A stretch of DNA of 64,000 nucleotides from Marinomonas arctica (GTDB taxonomy: Bacteria > Pseudomonadota > Gammaproteobacteria > Pseudomonadales > Marinomonadaceae). Made by a program: the position numbers and the translations under genes. The notes beneath the pieces were generated by a model. It worked only from the letters and a program-made list of their open reading frames with translations, had not been told where the DNA came from and ran no database searches. The stretch spans positions 62,001 through 126,000 of the forward strand of contig NZ_QHJF01000004.1 of the NCBI RefSeq assembly GCF_003259225.1, written 5' to 3'. This document shows positions 43,083 to 53,305 of the stretch, piece after piece (position 1 is the first letter of the stretch; each line of letters starts with the position of its first letter).

Positions 43083-43949
43083 GTGACACAGCGTTATAGG
43101 GGATATTTGAACAAAATTAGGGTGATTTTTGATCAAAACGGCTGGATAGGAGGGGGCTTGAGAGGCATTTCTTGGAGTCTGATCTATAGCATATGCGTTT
43201 TTTTTGCAGTATTTTCGTGGCGCAGCCATGCAGAAGAGATTGTGTTGCACACCATTCATTTGCCGCCACGTATTATCGACGCTTCTATTTTACCACCGTC
43301 TGCTAATTTCCCTGACGCTGGCGCGGTTTATGGTTCGGATGTTGATATATTGCGAGCCGCTTATGCAACGCAAGGTGTCTCTGTTCGTATTGAATTGCGG
43401 CCATGGAAGCGCGTGATGCGTGACGTTGAGGAAGGACTGGTATTGGGCGCTGTGTCTTGCCGCCAGGTGCCTGTGCGAGAGAGTTTTGCTTATTTCTCAT
43501 TGCCGCTTAGTGAGTCGATGAGTGCATTCGTTACTCGCCTAGGGTATCTGAATGTTGAAAATACCAACCTAGATATACTGACACGGTTCGATGTGGCGGC
43601 GGTGAATGGTTGGTCTCAAACCAATATATTAAATGATGCGAATATTCCTTATGCCTCTGTTACGGGGCTGGAGCAGGGCATTAATCTGATCTTGCGGCGT
43701 AATCAAGATATTTTCATGACAGAGCGTGACAGCGCCCTTTTTGAAGCCCAGCAAATGGGCGTTGCGGATAGGTTGAGTTTTTACGATGTGACAGGGCTTG
43801 AGGTAGATCATTATAGGGTGTGTTTTAGTAAGCGTTATCCTGACGCGGAGAAATGGCGTGATATATTAAATGAAGGTTTGAAAGAGCTGGATCGCAGCGG
43901 TAAGAGGGAAGAAATTTTTAAGCAATACGGGCTATTTTTTGCGCCTTAA
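43083..43949 (+). CDS. Periplasmic SBP_bac_3-like binding protein
   Basis: A 288-aa solute-binding-like protein with an N-terminal hydrophobic segment (LIYSICVFFAVFSWRSHA) that looks like a signal peptide with a long leader. The fold is recognisable from VYGSDVDILRAAYATQGV and LRPWKRVMRDVEEG. No ABC permease is adjacent. Instead it precedes a membrane GGDEF-EAL gene by 26 bp, so it may sense a ligand for that enzyme. The GTG at 43083 is uncertain; later starts such as TTG at 43107 are possible. Confidence 0.75.
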   Translation: MTQRYRGYLNKIRVIFDQNGWIGGGLRGISWSLIYSICVFFAVFSWRSHAEEIVLHTIHLPPRIIDASILPPSANFPDAGAVYGSDVDILRAAYATQGVSVRIELRPWKRVMRDVEEGLVLGAVSCRQVPVRESFAYFSLPLSESMSAFVTRLGYLNVENTNLDILTRFDVAAVNGWSQTNILNDANIPYASVTGLEQGINLILRRNQDIFMTERDSALFEAQQMGVADRLSFYDVTGLEVDHYRVCFSKRYPDAEKWRDILNEGLKELDRSGKREEIFKQYGLFFAP

Positions 43950-43975
43950 GTTCGCGCTATAAACAGTGAGGGATT

Positions 43976-46390
43976 ATGTTAGCTTTGCGTAAACGTCTTT
44001 CTTATCAGCAAGCCAAGTGGGCATTGGTGCTTTTGTTGTTATTGAGCTTGTTGATGAGTACTTTTCAGGTATTTATTGATTGGCAGGATGAAAAAGCCAC
44101 TATTCAAAAGCAGGTTATGTCGACGTTGTATATTGTCGAAAATGCGGCTACAGAAGCCGCTTATTCGTTGGATGAAACGCTGGCGAAAAAAGTGCTGACG
44201 GGCTTAATGCGCTCAAATAGCTTTCATACGGCACGATTAGAAGACGATTTGGGCTATGAGTTAGCCAGTATGTATCGCCCATTAGAACCCTTATCCTTGC
44301 GCTGGTTATCTGAACGGATTGTCAGTGATTTGCCGCAGCACTTCCGTTTACCGCTAAATCGTAATAACCATTTAGAAGTGGGAACCATTATTGTCACTAT
44401 AGACAGTGGCACTGTGACTAATGGTTTTATTCGCCGCAGTTTTCGTTTGATCGGTACATCGTTGTTGTCGGCCATGTTGCTTGGTGCGGCGATGTTCATG
44501 TTGTTTTATGTTCAGATCTCTCATCCTTTGTCGCGCCTAATTGGGCAGCTTAGTCTTTTGGAAAAAGCGGAAAACGATCCAGCCCAATTGCAATTCAAAC
44601 AAACCTCGCGGGAAGATGAGTTGGGTATTTTGGCGCGCACTATCACGGCGCTTTGGCATAAGCGAAAAAAGGTTGAAAGTGAATTAGCCAAAAGAGAAGC
44701 GTATTTTAAAGCGGTTTTACATCAGTCCAGTGAGTGTATGCTGCTGACAAATTTGAAGGGCGAAATACTCGATTGTAACCATGAAACCTGTCGTTTGTTG
44801 ATGTATGACGCACCTAAATTGCTTACGCTAAACATTCAAGACATAGACCCAGAACAGACTCCTAGCTTATTACAAGACTGGATGAAAAGTGCCCAAGGCG
44901 ATCCTAAGATATTTGAAACGCAATATCGTCGGAGTAACGGTGAGAGCTTTCCTGTTGAAGTTTGTGCAAACATCATTTATTTAGACAATGAGGCGCGCTT
45001 TTTGGCGTCTTTTCGTGACATTACACAGCGTAAAAAGGATCAAGAGCAGGTCAAGTTTTTGGCGTATTACGACGCTTTGACCAGTTTGCCTAATCGACGT
45101 TTTTTAAATCAGCATTTGGACAAGGTGATAACCGAGGCGCGCAATACGGGGCAAGTGGGTGGTTTGGTGTTTATCGACTTAGACCGTTTTAAAAATGTGA
45201 ATGATTCCATGGGGCACCATGTGGGCGATGCGCTGTTGATTGAAGCCGCTAAACGTATTGTGTCTTGTTTATCTGAGTCGGATATTGCGGTGCGAATTGG
45301 TGGTGATGAGTTTGTTCTCTTGCTGCCAGTGTTAGCCAATGATCATGATGAGGCGCAGCACAGGGCAACGATTCTGGCTGAAGTATTGCTGGCGCAGTTG
45401 TCTAAAGTATTTCGTTTAGAGCAGACAGATTTGTTCATTTCAGCGAGTATTGGCATCAGTTTGTTTCCCTTTGGCGAGGCCAGTGACTCGCAGATTCTTC
45501 GACAAGCAGATACCGCTATGTATGAAGCGAAGAAAAAGGGCCGCAATGGTTTTCGTTTTTACCGTCAAGAAATGCTCCAGCAAATTACGGATCTTGCTAT
45601 ATTAGAAAAAGCCTTACATGGCGCCATTCATGACAATGAGTTCTATTTAGTCTATCAGCCTCAAGTGAATAATTATGGTGTACTGATTGGTTATGAAGCC
45701 TTGTTACGTTGGTTCAATCCTGAGCTTGGCTTTGTATCGCCGGCGCGTTTTATTCCTGTGGCAGAAGAAATCGGTTTGATCTACGAAATTGGGGACTGGG
45801 TGCTAGAAAACGCCTGTCGACAATTGCGAATCTGGCAAGATATGGGGCTTCCACCGTCATTTGAAGGCGTGGCGGTGAATATTAGTCCTTATCAATTTGC
45901 ACAGGAAGGCTTTGTAAATTCTGTGGAAAAAGTGATGGAGAGTACACAGATTGACCCAAGCTTGTTGGATCTGGAAATAACAGAGGGCATGCTGGTGGAA
46001 AACATTGCCTCGGTGGCGGAAAAAATGTGGCGCTTGAAAGAGCACGGCATTCGCTTTTCGATTGATGATTTTGGAACAGGCTATTCTTCTTTGCGTTATT
46101 TGCAGCACTTTCCTATCAATCAACTGAAAATAGATCAAACCTTTGTGCGTGATTTATCAAGTGATCCTAATAGTCATGTTATTACCAATACTATTGTGTC
46201 TATGGCTGAACATATGAATTTATCGGTCTTAGCTGAAGGTGTTGAAAGCACATTTGAGAAAGCTATTTTAGAAAATATAGGCTGTACGCGTTATCAGGGG
46301 TATTACTTTTCGAAACCTGTCAAAGCCGATCTTGCTACCTTATTCTTAAAAGATAACGAGGTGTTTCCCTTCGAGCGCCAAGACGCTTAG
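43976..46390 (+). CDS. PAS-GGDEF-EAL cyclic-di-GMP protein
   Basis: An 804-aa inner-membrane protein: a membrane helix (residues 15-35), a periplasmic segment, a second helix near 160-180, a HAMP-like linker, a PAS domain (about 240-355), GGDEF (RIGGDEF intact, so cyclase-competent) and EAL (YEALLRW, ITEGMLVEN, DDFGTGYSSLRYL all present, so phosphodiesterase-competent). It probably makes or degrades cyclic-di-GMP in response to an outside signal, perhaps through the binding protein encoded just upstream. Confidence 0.92.
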   Translation: MLALRKRLSYQQAKWALVLLLLLSLLMSTFQVFIDWQDEKATIQKQVMSTLYIVENAATEAAYSLDETLAKKVLTGLMRSNSFHTARLEDDLGYELASMYRPLEPLSLRWLSERIVSDLPQHFRLPLNRNNHLEVGTIIVTIDSGTVTNGFIRRSFRLIGTSLLSAMLLGAAMFMLFYVQISHPLSRLIGQLSLLEKAENDPAQLQFKQTSREDELGILARTITALWHKRKKVESELAKREAYFKAVLHQSSECMLLTNLKGEILDCNHETCRLLMYDAPKLLTLNIQDIDPEQTPSLLQDWMKSAQGDPKIFETQYRRSNGESFPVEVCANIIYLDNEARFLASFRDITQRKKDQEQVKFLAYYDALTSLPNRRFLNQHLDKVITEARNTGQVGGLVFIDLDRFKNVNDSMGHHVGDALLIEAAKRIVSCLSESDIAVRIGGDEFVLLLPVLANDHDEAQHRATILAEVLLAQLSKVFRLEQTDLFISASIGISLFPFGEASDSQILRQADTAMYEAKKKGRNGFRFYRQEMLQQITDLAILEKALHGAIHDNEFYLVYQPQVNNYGVLIGYEALLRWFNPELGFVSPARFIPVAEEIGLIYEIGDWVLENACRQLRIWQDMGLPPSFEGVAVNISPYQFAQEGFVNSVEKVMESTQIDPSLLDLEITEGMLVENIASVAEKMWRLKEHGIRFSIDDFGTGYSSLRYLQHFPINQLKIDQTFVRDLSSDPNSHVITNTIVSMAEHMNLSVLAEGVESTFEKAILENIGCTRYQGYYFSKPVKADLATLFLKDNEVFPFERQDA

Positions 46391-46498
46391 TCGCGGCATT
46401 TTTGGCGCTAAATGTTAGTCATTGTGCGCGTTTTTGCGCCTTACAAGTTGCGTGTACTCTGCGATGATCTATCCACAATAAAAATAAGGAGAAACGCG

Positions 46499-47008
46499 GT
46501 GAAGAAACTGATTGGTGTTGGCGTATTAAGCGTGGTGTTGAGCTCTGGTGTGCAAGCCTTGAGTTTAGAGGGAACATGGTTGCTGCAAGACGCGGATAAT
46601 ACGCAAGCAAAACTGGATGAAGCGGTGGAAAACGTGGCACAGGAAATGAATTTTTTCATTCGTGCCTTAGCGCGGCCTGTATTACAAAAACAGACGCAGG
46701 TGTGTCAGCAATGGGTATTGGGTTGGCAAACCGAGCGGTTTCTGTGGCAGTGTGATGCAGCCGAAGCTGATGTCATCCCGCTTAGCGCCAAAGGCGAGGT
46801 GGTTAAAAAGGATGAGGAAGGTGTCGAGATATCAGGTACCTACCAGCAAACCAACGATGCGGTGATTCTTGTGCTTGAATCTGAGCGTGGTAAGCGAACG
46901 AACACTTGGCAGCAAGTCAGTGACAACGAGCTATTATTTACGGTCAAATTGGAATCTGAGAAATTACCAACGCCTTTGACTTGGTCTTTGTCATATCGAA
47001 AACAGTAG
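46499..47008 (+). CDS. Small secreted protein of unknown function
   Basis: A 169-aa protein starting at GTG 46499, chosen because AAGGAGA lies before it and a signal peptide follows at once (KKLIGVGVLSVVLSSGVQA). The frame is open further upstream but without a ribosome site. The mature part (LSLEGTWLLQDADNTQ, two to three tryptophan-bearing strands, ending PLTWSLSYRKQ) suggests a small beta-rich periplasmic fold. I do not recognise a family. Confidence 0.7.
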   Translation: MKKLIGVGVLSVVLSSGVQALSLEGTWLLQDADNTQAKLDEAVENVAQEMNFFIRALARPVLQKQTQVCQQWVLGWQTERFLWQCDAAEADVIPLSAKGEVVKKDEEGVEISGTYQQTNDAVILVLESERGKRTNTWQQVSDNELLFTVKLESEKLPTPLTWSLSYRKQ

Positions 47009-47031
47009 ATTGAGCAGGACTAATAAGAAAA

Positions 47032-47063
47032 CCCCAATAGGCTACTGTCTATTGGGGCTTTTT
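47032..47063. terminator. Bidirectional terminator, followed by a second hairpin
   Basis: A 9-bp stem CCCCAATAG/CTATTGGGG with an 8-nt loop and CTTTTT after it; on the other strand TTTTC follows. A second perfect 11-bp hairpin (TTTAGTCACCT, 47061-47087) abuts it. It separates two convergent genes. Confidence 0.85.
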
Positions 47064-47096
47064 AGTCACCTAAGTGAGGTGACTAAATCATTGCAA

Positions 47097-48704
47097 TTAA
47101 CGTTTCACCGCACCTGTTGGAGCAAATTTTGCACCGTCCAATGGTGAGTTCTTTTGGATGTATTCTACTAATACGTCGGCATCCACATAACCTGAGTTGA
47201 CGTAGTTTGGATGATCGGAAATTTTAGGGTAACCGTCACCACCTGAAGCCGTGTAGTTGTTTACAGCAACGCGATAGGTCTTGTTCATGTCCAGTGCTTT
47301 GCCAGCCACCATGATGTTGGTGGCTTTGCCGTCTTTTAGTGTCAACGAAACACCGTCAAATTGCGCAAAGGCCCCAGTGCCTGCTTGTTTTGCGGCAGCA
47401 GCAGAAAGGTAATCTGTTAGCTCAGTGGCGCTGAAGTCGACATAAGACACCATGTTACCAAAAGGTTGTACCTTCAATACGCTCTTGTAAGTAACAATGC
47501 CTTTTTCTAGATTATCGCGAATACCGCCAGAGTTCATGATGCCAATGTCCGCATTCACTTTCTGTTTCATAGCCAATGCAATCAGATTGCCTAAATTGGT
47601 TTCTTGGTTACGAACTTGGTCTCGGTCACCAACAAAGTCAGCGCTTGAGAAGCCAACTTCAACATTCAATCCTTGCTGACCTTTTTCTTGGAAAGGCGTT
47701 AGCATCGCCAGCATGGTTGGGTCTTGAGGAATTTCTTCTTCAATGAAAACACGCTCAGATTTGCCATCTGCTGTGGTGACTTTTTTCTTCAAGTTTACTG
47801 GGATCAGCTCGTATTCAGACCATACAATGGCACCGTTTTTATAGACAAAATCTAAACGGCCAACGTATTTACCCCATTCATGTGCTTGTAGAATAAGGGT
47901 GCCATTTTGTTCGTCTGGCTGGGTCAGAGGGTTTTGTGAATGACCACCGACAATGACATCAATGCCTGGTACTGTGCGAGCTAAAGTGACATCACCTGGT
48001 GCGTTGCCACCGTAGTTGCCGTCTTGGTAGTGTCCCATGTGAGTCACTGCAATGACGAGATCTGCTTTTTTACGCAGCTCAGGAATCAGGGTTTTGGCAA
48101 CGCTAATTGGCGATTCAATTTTGATGCCTTCAAGGAACTCTGGGTTGCCCAGTTTCACCGTATCGTCTGTGGTGAAGCCCACAACCGCAATTTTTAGATC
48201 GTCAACTTGGAAAATTTTATAGGCGTCAAACAAAGGTTTGCCTGTCTTCGCATCTAAAATATTCGCTGAAAGGAAAGGGAAACCGGCCCATTCTTGTTGT
48301 TTTTTAAGAACGGAAAGCGGATTATCAAACTCGTGGTTGCCCAACGCCATGGCATCGTATTTCAACATCTTCATACCGCGGAAGTCTGGCTCTGCGTCTT
48401 GCAGATCCGACTCTGGCACACCCGTATTAATGTCGCCACCCGAAAGTAATAAAGAATTGCCGTTGTCCAGTGCCACTTCTTCGCGGATATTATCGACCAA
48501 GGTTTTACGAGCGGCCATGCCGTATTCGCCATTACTGTTTTGCCAGAAACGTCCATGATGGTCATTGGTATGCAATATGGTGACTTTGTATTCTTTGTCT
48601 TCTTGCCAGTCGGGTTTTTGCGGTCCCATCATAGAGCAGGCTGTCAAAGACAGAGCGACGCCAGTTACCGCAATATGCGTGATAAAACGCTGGTTTAATT
48701 TCAT
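47097..48704 (-). CDS. UshA-like 5'-nucleotidase lipoprotein
   Basis: A 535-aa periplasmic nucleotidase/UDP-sugar hydrolase. A lipoprotein signal ends LTAC (Cys at about 23). The metallophosphatase domain shows ILHTNDHHGRFW, GNHEFDN and GGHSQNP metal motifs, and the C-terminal 5'-nucleotidase domain binds substrate (NSGGIRDN, NYTASGGDGYP). It releases nucleosides and phosphate from extracellular nucleotides. Single gene. Confidence 0.9.
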   Translation of the reverse strand: MKLNQRFITHIAVTGVALSLTACSMMGPQKPDWQEDKEYKVTILHTNDHHGRFWQNSNGEYGMAARKTLVDNIREEVALDNGNSLLLSGGDINTGVPESDLQDAEPDFRGMKMLKYDAMALGNHEFDNPLSVLKKQQEWAGFPFLSANILDAKTGKPLFDAYKIFQVDDLKIAVVGFTTDDTVKLGNPEFLEGIKIESPISVAKTLIPELRKKADLVIAVTHMGHYQDGNYGGNAPGDVTLARTVPGIDVIVGGHSQNPLTQPDEQNGTLILQAHEWGKYVGRLDFVYKNGAIVWSEYELIPVNLKKKVTTADGKSERVFIEEEIPQDPTMLAMLTPFQEKGQQGLNVEVGFSSADFVGDRDQVRNQETNLGNLIALAMKQKVNADIGIMNSGGIRDNLEKGIVTYKSVLKVQPFGNMVSYVDFSATELTDYLSAAAAKQAGTGAFAQFDGVSLTLKDGKATNIMVAGKALDMNKTYRVAVNNYTASGGDGYPKISDHPNYVNSGYVDADVLVEYIQKNSPLDGAKFAPTGAVKR

Positions 48705-48879
48705 GGTTTGGTTCCTTTACATGATATTAGTCGATATTACTTTGAGTCGAGATAATCAAATGCCACTTAGCACGTCGCTTTTTTGATTACAGTTTTTAAA
48801 ATGTATCTCATATTTATGACAAGTTCGAGAGACTGTGCAGTAATTTTGACCATTTGTGCAATAACAGGGGGTTTTAGGC

Positions 48880-48922
48880 AAAAAAAAGCCTGTGGTTAGG
48901 AGATAGACTCCGCCACAGGCTT
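48880..48922 (-). terminator. Terminator of the hexose ABC operon
   Basis: Ten paired bases (AAGCCTGTGG/CCACAGGCTT) with a 17-nt loop. On the minus strand seven Ts follow. It lies 33 bp after the ATPase gene stop. Confidence 0.85.
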
Positions 48923-48954
48923 GCTTAACGGCAAATAGTTACATCAATCTATGT

Positions 48955-50064
48955 TTAGGCATCAAGGCGTTTGCCCGATTCCTTATCAAATACCACGGCT
49001 TTTGATGTATCGAACATCATTTTGATAATGGATCCTGCAGCAGCAGGGTACATTGGGTTGGAACGACAGTTGATTTCGGCATTATTAACACGAGTCAGAA
49101 TCATGGTGTCGGCGCCCATCGGTTCTGTCACTTCCACTTCTACATCCGTGGTGGTCACAAAAGGTTGGCCTTCTTTGTGTGGTTGAGGCTCGGTAATCAT
49201 TTCAGGGCGTAGGCCAAGTAAGATGGTTTTACCCACATGATCTTTTAGTGACTCTGGTTTGGGAAATGGTAGAGCAACCGTGGTGCTGGTGGCCAACTCC
49301 AACATTGGCGTGCCATTTTGTTCGATTACTTTTGCCGGAATGAAGTTCATCGCTGGTGACCCCATGAATCCCGCCACGAATAAATTCGCAGGGTTATCGT
49401 AGATTTCTTGTGGTGTGCCAAGCTGTTGAACTTGTCCATCTTTCATGACGGCGATGCGATCGGCCAAGGTCATGGCTTCGATCTGATCGTGTGTTACATA
49501 AACGATGGTGGTGCCAAGCTTTTTATGCAGCTTCTTGATCTCCGTACGCATCTCTACACGCAATTTAGCGTCTAGGTTAGACAATGGCTCATCAAACAAG
49601 TAAAGCTGAGGGCGACGCGCTAAGGCACGCCCCATGGCGACACGCTGACGTTGACCACCAGACAATTGCGCTGGTTTACGGTCAAGTAGGTGACTAATTT
49701 GCAACAGTTCTGCTACGCGTTGAACTTCAACGTCACGCTCTGCTTTTGGGACTTTGCGCATTTCCAAACCGAAAGAGATGTTTTGTTCTACGGTCATGTT
49801 GGGGTACAAAGCATAGGACTGAAACACCATCGCAATATCACGATCTTTTGGGCTGGTGTAAGTCACGTCTTTGTCGGCAATCAGGATGCGACCTTCTGTT
49901 ACGTCCTCAAGGCCAGCAATCGAATTCATCAGTGTGGATTTACCACAACCAGAAGGCCCAACTAGAATGAGGAATTCACCGGTTTTGATGGAAATATTGA
50001 TGCCTTTCAAAATCTCTGTGTTGCCGTAGCGCTTTTTAACATTATCAATGACGAGGTTTGCCAT
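48955..50064 (-). CDS. Sugar ABC transporter ATPase (MalK/UgpC type)
   Basis: A 369-aa ABC ATPase with Walker A GPSGCGKST, signature LSGGQRQRVAMGRAL, Walker B LYLFDEPLSNLDAKL and the C-terminal TOBE/regulatory domain of the MalK family. It closes an operon with a binding protein and two permeases, in the order of the pseudomonad glucose importer gtsABCD. Such ATPases often serve several sugar transporters. Confidence 0.92.
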   Translation of the reverse strand: MANLVIDNVKKRYGNTEILKGINISIKTGEFLILVGPSGCGKSTLMNSIAGLEDVTEGRILIADKDVTYTSPKDRDIAMVFQSYALYPNMTVEQNISFGLEMRKVPKAERDVEVQRVAELLQISHLLDRKPAQLSGGQRQRVAMGRALARRPQLYLFDEPLSNLDAKLRVEMRTEIKKLHKKLGTTIVYVTHDQIEAMTLADRIAVMKDGQVQQLGTPQEIYDNPANLFVAGFMGSPAMNFIPAKVIEQNGTPMLELATSTTVALPFPKPESLKDHVGKTILLGLRPEMITEPQPHKEGQPFVTTTDVEVEVTEPMGADTMILTRVNNAEINCRSNPMYPAAAGSIIKMMFDTSKAVVFDKESGKRLDA

Positions 50065-50154
50065 GTTATTACTCCAAATTTTGTCTAATCACTGGTGCGG
50101 TGTTCGGTGGAAGGCACGAGTGCATTTTTATTTTCTGGTCCGTTTAAACCGCGA

Positions 50155-51039
50155 TTAGCCTTTTACTGCTCCAGCGGTTAAGCCACGGACGAAGTATTTT
50201 CCGGCGAACACGTAAACCGCCAGTGTCGGTAGCGCCGCGATAATGGCAGCAGCCATATCCACGTTATACTCTTTACCGCCGAAGCTGGTGTTGACTAAGT
50301 TGTTCAAGGCAACAGTGACTGGTTGCGTATCAAAACCAGAGAAGGCCACGCCAAATAAGAAGTCATTCCAAATTTGTGTAAACTGCCAAATGACCGTTAC
50401 GACGATAATAGGCGTCGAAACTGGCAAAATGATGCGATAGAAAATGGTAAAGAAACCAGCACCATCTAAACGCGCCGCTTTGACCAATTCACTTGGAATG
50501 GACTGGTAGAAGTTACGGAAGAACAGCGTCGTAAACGCCACCCCATATACGACGTGAACAAATACTAAGCCGGACGCTGTATTGGCGATGCCTAACCAGC
50601 CGAGAGTTTGCGCCATTGGCAACAAAATCACTTGGAAGGGGATAAAACAACCCACCAACATAGCAGCAAAGAACAAGTCACTGCCACGGAATTTCCATAA
50701 AGAAATAACATAGCCGTTAATGGCGCCGACTAAAGTAGAAATCGCTACCGCAGGCAACACAATCTGAAACGAGTTCATAAAGTATGGCGAAATCCCACCA
50801 CAGCTACTGCCCGTACAAGCGCTTGACCACGCTTTTGCCCAAGAATCAAAATTCAATGCCGCTGGCAGGGAAAGTAGGTTACCGGTACGGATTTCTTCAA
50901 CGTCTTTTAAAGACGTAATCAACATGACGATAAAAGGGATAAGGTAAAACGCCGCAGCCACTAATAACACTGTGTATAGGGCAACGCGTAAGGCTTTATC
51001 CACGCCTGAGGTTTTGCGACCGATAGCGTTATTACTCAT
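50155..51039 (-). CDS. gtsC: Hexose ABC permease (GtsC/MalG type)
   Basis: A 294-aa inner-membrane permease with six helices and the EAA loop (ELVKAARLDGAGFFTIFYRIILP). It pairs with the MalF-type permease, whose gene it overlaps by 8 bp. Two cysteines in the first periplasmic loop (ACTGSSCGG) may form a disulfide. Confidence 0.88.
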   Translation of the reverse strand: MSNNAIGRKTSGVDKALRVALYTVLLVAAAFYLIPFIVMLITSLKDVEEIRTGNLLSLPAALNFDSWAKAWSSACTGSSCGGISPYFMNSFQIVLPAVAISTLVGAINGYVISLWKFRGSDLFFAAMLVGCFIPFQVILLPMAQTLGWLGIANTASGLVFVHVVYGVAFTTLFFRNFYQSIPSELVKAARLDGAGFFTIFYRIILPVSTPIIVVTVIWQFTQIWNDFLFGVAFSGFDTQPVTVALNNLVNTSFGGKEYNVDMAAAIIAALPTLAVYVFAGKYFVRGLTAGAVKG

Positions 51040-51961
51040 GGCGTTTACCTCGCAATTCAGAGTACAAATAAGGAACCAAAATGGCCAATACGCAACCCAA
51101 CATCACCATGGCAGAAGCCGAGCCTAAGCCGATTTGGCTTCGTGTAAAGGTATAGGTATACATGAAGTTAGCCGGTAAATCAGACGCGTAACCCGGGCCA
51201 CCATTAGTCAACGCGGCCACCAAGTCGAAGCTCTTAATCGCGATGTGCGACAGAACCACCAAGGCACTGAAGAACACAGGCTTTAATGAAGGCAAAATAA
51301 TACGGCGATAGGTTGTGAATGTGCTGGCACCGTCAAGATGAGCGGCTTTAATAAGGTCGCCATCAACACCACGAAGGCCAGCTAAAAACAACGCCATGAC
51401 GAAGCCGGATGCTTGCCATACTGCCGCAATGACCAAACAGTAAACCACCATATCGGGGTTAATCAGCCAGTCGAACTTGAAGTTGACGAAACCAAAATCA
51501 ACCATCATTTTTTCTAGACCGTTGGTTGGGTTAAGCAACCATTTCCACGCGGTACCAGTAACAATGAAGGAAATCGCCATCGGATAAAGGTAAATAGTAC
51601 GGATTGCGCCTTCGGCACGAATTTTTTGGTCCAAGAAGATGGCGAGTGTCACGCCAAGGAACAAACAAATAAAAATAAACAAACCACCGAAGATGCCAAG
51701 GTTGGTTAGGGCTACCATCCAGCGGTCGTTATTGAAAAGACGCTCGTATTGTTCGAAGCCGACAAAATTGTACGACGGCAACATACGAGAGCCTGTAAAA
51801 GACAGTACGGCTGTCCAAATCATATAGCCGTAGATGCACACCAAGGTAACCAGTACCGTTGGGGCCATGACGATTTTCGGCATCCAATCGGCCAAACTTA
51901 GGCGTGCAGGACGTCCTGACTGAGTCTGCCCTGACCCAGAATTGGCGGCTTTAGTGTTCAT
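51032..51961 (-). CDS. gtsB: Hexose ABC permease (GtsB/MalF type)
   Basis: A 309-aa permease with about six helices and the EAA loop (GDLIKAAHLDGASTFTTYRRIILP). The N-terminus is a short polar extension (SGSGQTQSGRPARLS) before the first helix. Lies 96 bp after the binding protein gene. Assignment to glucose/mannose uptake is by analogy with pseudomonad gtsABCD. Confidence 0.88.
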   Translation of the reverse strand: MNTKAANSGSGQTQSGRPARLSLADWMPKIVMAPTVLVTLVCIYGYMIWTAVLSFTGSRMLPSYNFVGFEQYERLFNNDRWMVALTNLGIFGGLFIFICLFLGVTLAIFLDQKIRAEGAIRTIYLYPMAISFIVTGTAWKWLLNPTNGLEKMMVDFGFVNFKFDWLINPDMVVYCLVIAAVWQASGFVMALFLAGLRGVDGDLIKAAHLDGASTFTTYRRIILPSLKPVFFSALVVLSHIAIKSFDLVAALTNGGPGYASDLPANFMYTYTFTRSQIGLGSASAMVMLGCVLAILVPYLYSELRGKRHE

Positions 51962-52057
51962 AGTTGATGCTTCACTATTTGGAGATATTAAGAAGAGGTT
52001 GGCCAGAAGACCAACCTCGTATGCTTACTGCAAACTAGGTGCTTGCAGGGGTAGATC

Positions 52058-53305
52058 TTACATACTGGCTTTAACAGCGCGAGCTAGCTTGTCTACGGCT
52101 TCTTTAGAAGTCATCGCTTCGTCATTGAAGAAGTTAGTCACTACGTCAAAGATAGCGCCTTGCACCATTGAGTTCACAGCCATGCCGTGAGCCATACTTG
52201 GTACTAGGTTGCCTGTTGTAGAGCTGGCTAGGAACGCATCCATAGAAGCGTGTGCACAAGTGTCAAACTTCTCGCGAGGCATATTCAAGCGAACTGGAAT
52301 AGAGCCTTTGTTCAAGTTAAATGTTTCTTGGAACTTAGGTTCAAGAATCAAACGAGCAAGGTCTTTTTGCGCTGCTTGTTTGTCTTTACCGTCTACTGTA
52401 AACATGGCTAGAGAGTCGATGTTGAAAGTAAACGCACCGCTAGTGCCTGGTGCTGGGTAACAAACGTAATCGATGCCTGCTTTTTTGCCAGCAGCAGTAA
52501 ATTCGCCTTTCGCCCAGTCGCCCATGATTTGCATCGCTGCTTCACCATTGATAACCATGGATGTTGCAACGTTCCAATCACGGCCAGAGAAACCTGGGTC
52601 AACGAATTCACGCATTTGCTTGAAAGTGTCAAACACGTCAATCATGTCTTGGCTACGTAGAGTGGTGTCAGACAAACCGATGAACGCACTGTTATAGAAG
52701 CGAGCGCCTTTAGACAAAGCAATGGCTTCGAATAACGTGGCGTCTTGCCAGTTTTGGCCGCCATGAGCAAGTGGTGTGAAACCCGCTGCTTTGATTTTTT
52801 TCGCTTCTACAATGAATTGTTCCCATGTTGTTGGGATAGACGCACCTGATTTACGGAATACTTCAGGGTTCGCCCACATCCAGTTTACACGGTGAACGTT
52901 GACTGGTGCCGCTACGTAGTGGCCGTCGTATTTCATTGTGTTACTAACAACTTGAGGAAGGATGACATCCCACTCGCCCGCTTTAGCAACATCATCGAGA
53001 TTGGTTAGGAAACCTAGGTCACCCCATTCTTGAATGGTTGGGCCTTTGATTTGAGCCGCGGAAGGAGGATTGCCAGAAATAGCACGAGATTTTAGAACGG
53101 TCATAGCAGATTCACCACCACCACCGGCGACTGCGAAGTCTTTCCAAGTGTGGCCAGCGCCTACCATTTCTTCTTTAAGTACATTGATCGCAGCGGCTTC
53201 GCCACCTGATGTCCACCAATGTAGAACTTCTACTTCACCAGCCTGAGCGGTTGCGGCAGCTAGAGAAAGTGCAACTGTGGTTAAACCGAAAGCAATTTTT
53301 TTCAT
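52058..53305 (-). CDS. gtsA: Periplasmic hexose-binding protein (GtsA type)
   Basis: A 415-aa SBP_bac_1 protein with a clear signal peptide (MKKIAFGLTTVALSLAAATAQA). The family core begins EVEVLHWWTSGGEAAA, typical of glucose/mannose binders in pseudomonads. ATG at 53305 is chosen because the signal peptide begins there and AAAGG precedes it; the frame is open to 53338. A two-component system of the GltR/GtrS type is encoded next door. Confidence 0.88.
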   Translation of the reverse strand: MKKIAFGLTTVALSLAAATAQAGEVEVLHWWTSGGEAAAINVLKEEMVGAGHTWKDFAVAGGGGESAMTVLKSRAISGNPPSAAQIKGPTIQEWGDLGFLTNLDDVAKAGEWDVILPQVVSNTMKYDGHYVAAPVNVHRVNWMWANPEVFRKSGASIPTTWEQFIVEAKKIKAAGFTPLAHGGQNWQDATLFEAIALSKGARFYNSAFIGLSDTTLRSQDMIDVFDTFKQMREFVDPGFSGRDWNVATSMVINGEAAMQIMGDWAKGEFTAAGKKAGIDYVCYPAPGTSGAFTFNIDSLAMFTVDGKDKQAAQKDLARLILEPKFQETFNLNKGSIPVRLNMPREKFDTCAHASMDAFLASSTTGNLVPSMAHGMAVNSMVQGAIFDVVTNFFNDEAMTSKEAVDKLARAVKASM

